From the NCBI RefSeq assembly GCF_024362695.1, contig NC_065408.1, forward strand, positions 9,114,001-9,178,000: 64,000 nt of DNA. Direction: 5' to 3'. The notes beneath the pieces are model-generated. The model was not told the DNA's origin. It was given only the letters and a program-made list of their open reading frames with translations, and did no database searches. Shown here piece after piece: positions 58,801 to 64,000 of this stretch. The DNA comes from Pectinophora gossypiella (taxonomy: Eukaryota > Arthropoda > Insecta > Lepidoptera > Gelechiidae). The translations under genes and the position numbers were made by a program. Each line of letters opens with the position of its first letter. The stretch's first letter is position 1.

Positions 58801-61800
58801 CTCAATAATAACTCTGACACCAGGGTTGATGGGGCTGGTATTCCTCCTCACAACCCACACGATAAGAAGACCAACTCATTAGCTTTAATTTGACAGTTAG
58901 TAAAATATGCTTTTGTGTGTACAGTTACGTTCGAATTCTTTATTTTTTAACCATTATAATATCTTATTGTTTAGAAATACCGACGTTAGCGGTTTCCTTC
59001 AGTTTTAGATGATCATTAACGCTGCAAGTAAAATCAGTGACACATTCCTTTATTGCAACATTTGTTTTAAAATCTCGTAACGGTTTTTCCAAGCTTTGAG
59101 TTAAGTTGGCTTGCGAAAGTAAGCCATTTTAAAAATGGCGTTACAGATCTGCACCTACTCGAAACAACCTTAGTGGGTAGTTGAGACGTCTGTGACTATG
59201 TACGGTGGAATGACGTAACAACCGGGAGGCTGCCGGCCGGCTAATGACGGCCATGTAACGATGAAAATTAGATCGCGGCTATTGACGTGTCTGTGCAAAA
59301 ACTACTAATTTACTTCTCTCCAATAGTACAACGTCCTCATATCATTATCTTCATTTTATAATCACATCCTTGTATCGATCTAAGATTCGTGATGAAAGAC
59401 CATTTAATACGTCTAATCTATGACGTATATCTCCGCTATAATGATGACGTCTTAATGATGAGCAATTAGACCAGTTTTCCTGCGAACACATAATAATTAT
59501 TTCTTTTTAGCGTCATAGGAAACTCGTGATAGGAAACGTATTTCTATTGTATTAAAAGCAGCGTTCGTTCTTTGTTTGACCTATGCTCAGCGTTACGAGA
59601 GAGAGAACATTCCTTCAAGGTTGTTTTTTGCAAGCCTTCCTAAAAGGTACTTCAACTCTTTTGTGTTTTACTTGCATGCAACGCGGAGTCCGTATGGAAG
59701 AGGATCTTTTCAGTGCTCTGTTATTTTTTTGTTAGTTTTGTTTGAATGAGTGCACCGGAGCCGCAGCCGGCCGGACTGGATGCGCGCTAAGTCCGGGTGT
59801 TGTAAAATGTGAAGGCCGCGCGTCGAGGGCAACTTTACTTGTCAGTCCCTGTGCCATTTAACTCGCCTAATAGTAGCCTGGCACTCGCCCGCAGCTTTCA
59901 ACATTATCTACGTTTTATATCATTTACCATCCGCGTTCGAATTTTGAAGGAACCACCAACAATCAACCACTTAGCGATTGCGAAACATTACGACAATTCA
60001 ATTTTACAGTTTAATTGAAGGCTGAAGATCCACGAACAAAGTCTCCTTAAAAGGTTTGGTCCTTTTCGTAACTTTAATAACTTATTTATTTATAACTCCA
60101 TAGTTGATTTTTGATCCCGGTAGAGTAAACTGATATGTGTGTAGAATATTCTTTAAATATGCACATAGATATTCGGTCCTTCCGTATGTATTTAACCTTC
60201 TAGTCGAGTGTGATAAGATGTCAACATTGTGAAGAGTTACACACTAATAGTCAATTCATCATAACGCATGATCAATTGGCAAATATTCGAAATTTGTATA
60301 AGTATAAATATTGTGTTATGAAATAGATTTGTACTAAGTCACTACCATGTAATGAAGATAGGTAATCCGTAATTTTCCCGGTTGCAAAAAAATAAACATT
60401 CGGTCATTATTTTATAATAAAGTAATTTTGAGCCAATTAGAAGTTCTTTTTCCTCAATTATGAAGATTGAAACACTTCGAATACTCGTCTGAGAGATGAT
60501 ACTCTATGTTATCATCTCTCAGTTATTATGGAGATTTTCGACATACCACACACACACACACCTACGCCCTCTTGGGTTGGTAGACCCGCAAGTTATTAAA
60601 ATACAACCTGTTATGGGAAAAACTACGTCCTGGATACTAGATACGATACTACGTACTAGATAGTCTAGTGTCAAATTACGACTATAAAAGTCAAATATCA
60701 TTAGTTCCATCTATATTTACTCTCTTACTTCTTATTAGCAATTCATCACATGTAATCTGTATAAAAAAGCTAACATTCGTATGAAGACACACTGAATTGC
60801 CCTTGATTGATCACTTAAGTACATGCCTGGGATGAGCTGACTGTGCATGGACCGATTCGATATTCGACACCCATAGAATTTTAGATATTTTACATATACT
60901 GTAGGATATAATCTATGTTACTTCGCCGCTACTTATCTCCGTTGCATTTCTACTTGCTCTTTCAGTGACCCAGTCCAATGAGAACTTGCATAACGTGACA
61001 TTTCACAGAAAACAAATTATCTTACATTTCTAATCTTCTATACAATGCCTAAGGAATGATGTTTTTGAATAGCCGTATTGAAGTAAACCCGCTACATGTT
61101 GCGGGCAAGCGGCATTAATTTTGTAAATGTCAAGTGTGGCTAGCCTATGTTGTAATATCTGCTACGAACCCAAATAACCCAGTCGTGTGTATGTATTAAT
61201 TAGCAAACTTGACACCCACCGGCGCCGACCGCTAAGGTGGACCGCTGGAAGGCGCCACGTGTTGTCAAATATAAAAATTATTAATAATATTTAAATAAAT
61301 AAAGCATAATTTTGCGGATATGTGAATAAAAAAACTGCAACTATCAAACCTAATTGCGCAAAAAGCATATCAATAATTGTCCTTCGTTAGATTAATGTGC
61401 TCCAATAAACTATTAATGAGATCAAGAAGCCCGCACAAGGATGTCCTTAATACATTTTTGCGATCATTCGCACTAAAACGGATCTGATCAAGTTTTGGCG
61501 GCGCCCAAACTTTGTTGTTGTTTTGAAACAACATTCCTGAACAAGTTGGTGGGCGTGCGAACGTTAAAATTTTGTTTCTAGGATGGTTTTGCAACTGAAA
61601 TATCAAGTTACTTAAATAAGTTTTAATACAAATTTTATGCTTCATGCTTAAAACAGTGTAGCTTGGCGAAGTCAATTAGCGAAGCATTTATTATTCATTG
61701 CCTAGCCTTTGTACATAAAGTCTGTTAATTTTATTGAATTGCTACTAAGCTAAGTTTATGTGTAAGTAGTTAAGACTAACTTAAACTTATTTCATGACGC

Positions 61801-61862
61801 ATCCCTTCGCAGCTGATTAGGCTTTTGTTTCGGTATAAACTTACCGATGTTTTGGTATCCAT
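40795..61862 (-). CDS. Small single-pass membrane protein, 195 aa, four exons
   Basis: Model exons: 61862-61845 (six codons), 42246-42115, 41326-40930 and 40835-40795, all phase-consistent. Residues 1-50 are Ser/Gly-rich (PSLSGSSTSGSISDSRSRGG). The middle is soluble with SAAHLARMHGKSPGPEEYGG and RTCCCAQSH just before the membrane. One hydrophobic segment (ITVLVISMTILFSACILAAI-CFVE, about 158-181) is followed by a short basic tail MRMRKETGMYKYS. There is no N-terminal signal peptide, so topology is probably cytosolic N-terminus with a C-terminal anchor. The CCC before the membrane could be palmitoylated (inference). I do not recognise the family. The three right-hand coding exons are well supported; the distant first exon is a prediction. 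Confidence 0.6.
40930..41326 (-). CDS. Membrane-protein gene, exon with transmembrane helix
   Basis: Acceptor TTTTTTGCAG|AGTGTG, phase 0 in, phase 1 out. Encodes SVSSGSLLLSAAHLARMHGK through the membrane helix to CFVE. Strong coding composition. The ATG at 41332 belongs to the intron side and is not needed. Confidence 0.75.
42115..42246 (-). CDS. Membrane-protein gene, Ser-rich exon
   Basis: Acceptor ATGTTTCCAG|ATCTCA, donor AGCACTCAC|gtaaga, 44 codons, phase 0 both sides: SSHEWHIPRPSLSGSSTSGS, then SRSRGGSASSQGSSSNHSTH. Confidence 0.7.
42247..46623. other. Large intron, left part: no gene seen
   Basis: AT-rich. A 92-residue ORF at 44032-44310 has no recognisable domain, repeat or splice partner and is probably chance. 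Two short segments near 44640 and 45160 share a resembling stretch (acataarctatgg.atgatcatgatmg), suggesting an old duplicated repeat. Confidence 0.45.
46624..46631. repeat. Left target-site duplication of hAT element
   Basis: TCAAACAT, identical to 49904-49911. Confidence 0.85.
46755..47610 (-). pseudogene. CR1-like non-LTR retrotransposon fragment nested in hAT element
   Basis: Minus strand, 47600-47340: LKWDEHIIGITNKDNSLLYI, RKAFYHIDTELFLRLYKTYL, then a break and WVSNMETLL with a stop. These are the final blocks of CR1-group reverse transcriptase (LKWDxHI, YxxRKAF, LYKTYxRP, RVQRRAT). A long GC-rich 3' UTR follows, ending in aagtccgggactccatgaca, cgagacatggaaacgacat and (AAT)n. Truncated at its 5' end and frame-broken. 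Confidence 0.7.
47640..48370 (+). repeat. Direct module array, left arm of hAT element
   Basis: At least four recognisable modules, each with a version of gcgccaaacttctatgacca ttatttggactttt. The word TATGACCATTA starts at 47653, 47805, 47923 and 48055, with a weaker copy near 48200. Spacing is therefore about 118-152 bp. Confidence 0.75.
48890..49640 (-). repeat. Inverted module array, right arm of hAT element
   Basis: The same modules on the opposite strand: ggtcata at 48998, 49135 and 49257, and diverged copies (ttgaccctacagctttggtg) near 49400 and 49557. Each carries an inverted cggccggcac-type word shared with the left arm. Confidence 0.75.
49904..49911. repeat. Right target-site duplication of hAT element
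   Basis: TCAAACAT, identical to 46624-46631. Confidence 0.85.
49912..52329. other. Large intron, middle part: no gene seen
   Basis: AT-rich single-copy-looking DNA with short chance ORFs only. Confidence 0.5.
52330..52392. repeat. Lepidopteran repeat terminus with 26-T run
   Basis: accgacttcaaaaaaggagg then aggttctcaattcgaccgta, followed by T26 (52367-52392). I know this word pair as a very common tail-like repeat in moth and butterfly genomes. The rest of the element is not recognisable here. Confidence 0.55.
52393..52953. other. DNA between T-run and LTR element
   Basis: No gene. A short GC-rich patch (52640-52710) includes gcggcagcggcggcg and gcgcattgcgcatgcg. Confidence 0.45.
52959..53068 (-). 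repeat. 3' LTR of mag-like element
   Basis: 110 bp, identical by reading to the copy at 57644-57753. Confidence 0.9.
53069..53077 (-). other. Polypurine tract
   Basis: Minus strand GGAGGGAGA directly before the 3' LTR, the expected plus-strand primer of an LTR element. Confidence 0.75.
53537..57538 (-). CDS. gag-pol polyprotein of mag-like retrotransposon
   Basis: 1333 codons. Gag-like helices (about 25-170), then two CCHC-type zinc knuckles (CGRCGSVHKKYEC and CMRCKKLNHYARVC, about 259-292). Aspartic protease IDTGAD is near residue 328. Reverse transcriptase has the YIDDLLIYA catalytic box near 606; RNase H has VDASKSGLG near 754. Integrase shows an H2C2 zinc motif (HIGHMGIEKC to CNIC, about 978-1017) and the catalytic acids in VDYYSKF, SDCGPQFSS (about 1097) and GQIERTVQ (about 1130). 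Pol looks intact. The first ATG of this frame (57538) gives an N-terminus unlike gag. A second frame from ATG 57575 supplies gag-like residues but stops at 57458-57456, so the start region carries a small frameshift. Confidence 0.9.
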   Translation of the reverse strand: MMRISWILRWVTSVRIGQNGSARMNACELNKKSAAIQLNILLHIIGEQCREIVDQSDSKCTTVEQVLIKLDERFIKKKNVTVERHRFFKRDQKGNENIEQYVFELRKLAETCEFGNLKEELIKDRLVCGVTSKAICERLLREEDLTLKKAMEICQAAVVSRAYSQNIKEENKAVYDIQEHNPTDVGSDKLWVIRRNNYSTSQKKHGTWRGRGRSAAGGARREYNEPPRAKPPPSGAQAIAAGAGQSTLTSRYSSNGIAQCGRCGSVHKKYECPAYGKTCMRCKKLNHYARVCDVYYIEESEDQVIYSINNNNEWNIDLKIKDCVIKFKIDTGADVNVLPLNYLPKIGVSEHDLLKTKTKLNGYSGESIGVVGKINLRVYYKEQLYTLEFKIADVQSVPILGRYSCIELDVVRRVMSVTESRGKNLPCFINDYDDVFQGIGCLPGKYTIRLKDDSVPVVHAPRKLPFAIREDVKNKLDMMESEKIIQKVEGPSDWVSSITVVKKANGDLRICLDPKELNCVIKREHFRLPTLDEIVSKLSGAKYFSTLDVSSGFWNVALDESSDYCTFNTPFGRYKFLRMPFGICSASEVFHKKMCENFDDLEGVCMYIDDLLIYANNKEEHDKRLKAVLERCRKINLRLNKTKCKFGLDEIKYLGHKITKNGLCPDDTHISAITNMPVPKNKKDVERLLGLITYVGTFIPNLSDKTLPMRELLRKENEWQWNETHDKFFNEIKKCLTQRPVLQYYDLNKPIIISVDASKSGLGACLMQNGLPVCYASRSLSKTEQRYAQIEKELYACVFACERFYAYIYGRTDITIETDHKPLISIIKKPIVDSPARLQRMLLRLQRYTFKLVYKPGKHLYIADALSRAYEPDSISAEHWSADSLQDEVCAITRLTVNTASQHLSDMQFIKLQKYTETDTELQEVKKHIMKGWPTEKSSVNDIVKPYWNYRQELTIMYGLIWKGDRLLIPKSMRKEMLYKLHIGHMGIEKCKLRARDSIFWPGINNDLENVISNCNICLSYRKGNQKETLIPHEVPGRPWEKVGVDLFEIKGVDFLLLVDYYSKFIEISQLRTTKSASIITCLKNIFSRQGIPDIVMSDCGPQFSSNIFKQFAEDWNFIHKTSSPRYPQSNGQIERTVQTVKRIIIKCRENNTDYQLGLLEYLNTPLQNDMPSPAEILQSRKLKSIIPVTNNLLKPKTHNNIQQKLMHRQNKYKSYYDRNSKDLEKLNVGEKIRILDIFKKTWESGTIIKKISNRSYKIKLITGNYVVRNRKHIIKDSQHRQDLPDYNFYYDDITPKTNDRNQQMECNINRLNNNYVTSSGRTVRPPNRWGYE
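57456..57575 (-). pseudogene. Frameshifted gag start
   Basis: Minus-strand ATG 57575-57573 opens 39 codons including SEDWTKWK, a typical gag N-terminal motif, then TGA at 57458-57456. The frame differs by one base from the long gag-pol frame, with which it overlaps. Either an indel has broken gag or the assembly has a one-base error. Confidence 0.65.
57631..57643 (-). other. Primer-binding site, serine tRNA
   Basis: TGGCGCAGTCGGT follows the 5' LTR with no spacer. It is complementary to the CGACTGCGCCA 3' end of insect serine tRNA, the primer known for mag and the 17.6/297 elements. Confidence 0.8.
57644..57753 (-). repeat. 5' LTR of mag-like element
   Basis: 110 bp; on the minus strand it begins TGTGAGGTAG and ends CACCCTGACA. 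Identity with the other LTR implies recent insertion. Confidence 0.9.
57759..58687. other. Large intron, no gene seen
   Basis: AT-rich DNA, only chance ORFs. Confidence 0.5.
58688..58880 (+). mobile_element. 5'-truncated SINE with 11-bp target duplication
   Basis: Starts inside the core (gtgatccgtgcttcagaagg cac) and runs through ctgacaccagggttgatggg to cacacgataagaag. Direct repeats accaactcatt (58688-58698 and 58870-58880) show that it inserted already truncated. Confidence 0.85.
58881..61844. other. Large intron, right part
   Basis: No supported exon. A GC-rich patch near 59750-59830 encodes only short ORFs. A (CA)n run lies at about 60546-60561. Confidence 0.45.
60489..60522. repeat. 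Perfect 13-bp stem hairpin
   Basis: CTGAGAGATGATA (60489-60501) pairs with TATCATCTCTCAG (60510-60522) around an 8-nt loop. The stem is too short for a typical microRNA precursor; it may be the remains of a MITE. Confidence 0.7.
61845..61862 (-). CDS. Predicted first coding exon of membrane-protein gene (MDTKTS)
   Basis: Minus strand: good start context (gatacaATGG), six codons, then a perfect donor ACATCG|gtaagt in phase 0, which matches the acceptor at 42246. Upstream DNA (61863-62000) is promoter-like with an ATCAGTG initiator-type word near 61915. It is supported only by phase, start context and donor quality, so it is tentative. Confidence 0.45.
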
Positions 61863-62060
61863 TGTATCGTTGCCTCCACGTGTTATGTTTGATAGTTCAC
61901 TAATTAAGTCACTGATCACTGCATTCACTGTGTCCACATGTTGTTAGTTCGTAGTGATTGCTCTCTCGCCCTCTCCGTGTGGCCGGCGTGCTCGCGCCCG
62001 TTCCAAGCGGCAAAGCGACTAGAGTCGTACTGAGAGTGTTGCAACAGTCGCCAAGGTTTA
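61863..62060 (-). promoter_or_regulatory. Possible 5' UTR/promoter of membrane-protein gene
   Basis: Moderately GC-rich island (61965-62055) upstream of the predicted start. On the minus strand it has GAGA-like words (gagagggcgagagagcaatc) and an ATCAGTG initiator-like site 50-60 nt before the ATG. Confidence 0.35.
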
Positions 62061-63078
62061 TATATGAGATTGCACGCTGCGGCTCTGTTGATAACATTTT
62101 CATATTTTTCAGTACTTATCGTAAAATATTTTGTGGAAGAATGAGTTTAAAGTTAATTATTATAATTTTTATAATAGTTATAATATTTTTTTTAATTCAG
62201 ACACCAGTTCAACAGTTTTTGATCAACAAAAAGTTTTCTGATATTTCTGAAATGAAAATTCAAAATCTGTTTAGGTACCTACTTTTTATAAGAAATAATT
62301 TTATTATTAAAAAGCTTTTCCCATACGGATACTAGATTTATGGATATTTATTTTGTTATAATTATGTACTGAAAGTACCTTACAAAAATTAAAATTATTG
62401 ATGCTATCACTTCTTTAATAGTTTAGCTAGATTCTAGAACGATCGGAACAACCTGTTTAACAAAACGGTTTTGGGAGTGAATAAATTCTGTCAATGAGAT
62501 TCAGTGACATGATGACTATATTTCCGAGAAAACCAAAAGGTAAGCATTACCCGTAATCGATGTATTAACACAAGGACCCCGTATGCATAAAATCATTCGA
62601 TGATTTCACATTATTCCACGAAAAAATACACTAATAGTACCCGGCACGAATATAGGTAGCGGTGTCCTCACGCCAAATGGCATGGGCAATGGAAGTTCGA
62701 TTGCTTCTTGTCTACAGGAAAATCTTAAAGAAGCAATACAGAAGCTATGTCACGTTGTCCACCTGCGTCGGGACATGACGCTCCCTGCGTTGCGCAAGCG
62801 GCGGCGCGCGAGGACACGCCGCTTGGCGCATGCGCATTACATTACAGGACTCGGAGGCTGAACTCATTGGGGCTTTACCGCAATCGGGCTTCCTAAATCA
62901 GATAAACATGCTTTCACACACGCTATCTCAGATGATTGTGCCTCGTATTTACAGTTTCAAATGTGAATAAAATGCAGCCTTTCTGTGTGATCAGCTGATA
63001 AGTCCAAAGACTTACTTTGAAACCAGTAGCGTTTTAAAACAGTAGACTTTGTTATTTGGTTTGGATAACATAAATGTA
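62061..63078. other. Intergenic DNA, no gene seen
   Basis: AT-rich except for a GC-rich patch at about 62755-62835 (gcgcaagcggcggcgcgcga), which has no splice-compatible ORF. Confidence 0.45.
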
Positions 63079-63080
63079 TA

Positions 63081-63306
63081 CAGGGTGTTAGTGACATCGT
63101 AACGAAAACTTTGAGGGGTGATTGAGGCCATGATTCTGAGATGATATCAAGTGGAATTTTCCGTCGCAAAAGTATGGAATTGAAAATAAATAAAAAAACA
63201 CAAAAATTTTCAGGAATATTCAGACTGAAAATTCCACTTGATATCAACTCAGAATCATGGTCTGAACCATCCCCCTCAGTATTCGTTACGGTGTCACTAA
63301 CACCCA
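63081..63306. mobile_element. MITE copy 1, hairpin type
   Basis: Left end CAGGGTGTTAGTGACATCGT is mirrored by acggtgtcactaacaccca at the right. Inner words gatatcaagtggaattttc and gaaaattccacttgatatca are also mirrored, so most of the element folds into one hairpin. TA flanks both ends, fitting a Tc1/mariner-type TA target. Confidence 0.75.
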
Positions 63307-63339
63307 TACCTACTTGTATGGCTACCGTATGTACTTGTG

Positions 63340-63567
63340 TGGGGTGTAAGTGACATCGTAACGAATACTGAGGGGGATGATTCAGCTGATAATTCTGAGT
63401 TAATATCAAGTGGAATTTTTCATCGCAAAAGTATAGAATTGAAAATAATTTAAAAAAAACTAAAAAAAAAACATGAATTTTGCGACGGAAAATTCCACTA
63501 GATATTAACTCAGAATCATGGTCTGAATCATCCCTCTCAGTATTCGTTACGATGTCACTAACACCCA
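63340..63567. mobile_element. MITE copy 2, same family
   Basis: ggggtgtaagtgacatcgta at the left mirrors gatgtcactaacaccca at the right, with inner mirrored ttaatatcaagtggaatttt. Only 33 bp from copy 1 and in the same family. Confidence 0.75.
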
Positions 63568-63754
63568 GTATATTGTTACCGTGTATACCACAATCTCGTA
63601 CAGCTTAAGGCAAAGTAGCTTACCTGCTAAATACTTATGTACTAGGTATTCACTCTAGCCACAAAAAACTGCCAAGAATATAGAATAGGGCCCGCATTAG
63701 CTAGACAATGTCCTCAACCCACCTGAAGTAGATATAGGTACAGGTTGTATAGTA

Positions 63755-63905
63755 AACGGCCTCTGTGGTCCAGGCCGAATTCCCAGTTTCGGTCCCTGTA
63801 GAGACATATCACAAAAATCACTAAATTGTCCCTAGTTTCGTTAGGACATTGATCACCTGATTGTCCGAAAGTAAGTTGGTCCGTGGTTGAAAACGTTCGT
63901 TAAAC
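63755..63905 (+). mobile_element. Decayed SINE fragment
   Basis: Head acggcctctgtggtccagg, remnant of the B box (agtttcggtccctgtagaga), then gtccctagtttcgttaggac, ttgatcacctgattgtccga and aagt, as in the SINE at 39501. Core and tail are lost. Confidence 0.65.
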
Positions 63906-64000
63906 ACGTCTCGATTACATACTTTCTGAATCGCCAACAAATGGAAAGATTACACCACAGGTTCCCTCTATAACGTTTTTTAGCATATTTTACCCGACTG

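Noticed and set aside
61370..62335. ORFs of 64-125 codons near 61.4-62.3 kb
   Set aside because: AT-rich or promoter-like sequence; no domain and no phase-matched exons apart from the short predicted first exon at 61845-61862.
1..64000. CRISPR arrays, operons, prophage or plasmid features
   Set aside because: The window is insect nuclear DNA. Repeats are transposable elements or simple repeats and no direct-repeat/spacer array exists.

Overview
This window is AT-rich, intron-rich insect nuclear DNA, almost certainly from a moth or butterfly. The evidence is its small exons with canonical GT-AG junctions, its many tRNA-derived SINEs of lepidopteran type, and a short-LTR Ty3/gypsy element of the mag type first described from Bombyx. 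There are no prokaryotic features. Exon models were built by hand, by matching splice sites and intron phases. They agree in phase but have no transcript support.

Layout, left to right. (1) 432-7838, + strand: the 3' end of a still life (sif)/TIAM-type Rac GEF gene. It covers the end of the C-terminal PH domain, a proline/serine-rich tail and at least two alternative C-termini. One terminal exon has a single in-frame TAG followed by 55 more sense codons. (2) 15418-23302, - strand: a five-exon gene for an unrecognised 304-residue, Tyr/Pro/His-rich protein, with a GC-rich promoter region at about 23.3-24.2 kb and one apparent GC-AG intron. (3) 30048-32800, - strand: a complete five-exon BTB/POZ-C2H2 zinc-finger gene (471 aa). 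It lies head to head with (4) 34350-37318, + strand: the first four coding exons of nudC. The CS-domain half of nudC was not found in the rest of the window. (5) 40795-61862, - strand: a small single-pass membrane protein gene. The model has four exons (195 aa), including a six-codon first exon separated from the rest by a 19.6-kb intron.

That large intron holds two notable mobile elements. One is a 3.27-kb hAT-type element (46632-49903, 8-bp target duplication) whose arms are inverted arrays of about 120-150-bp modules, with a CR1-like retrotransposon piece nested inside. The other is a structurally complete mag-like LTR retrotransposon (52959-57753) with LTRs identical as read, a 5-bp duplication, a serine-tRNA primer site and a long gag-pol frame. 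Elsewhere there are SINEs that share one core but have different tails, MITEs with clear inverted repeats, and 3' fragments of jockey- and CR1-type non-LTR elements.

The host genes do not form a pathway. They are unrelated neighbours: cytoskeletal signalling (sif), transcription (BTB-ZF), dynein/chaperone function (nudC) and two unnamed proteins. The rest is intron or intergenic AT-rich DNA.
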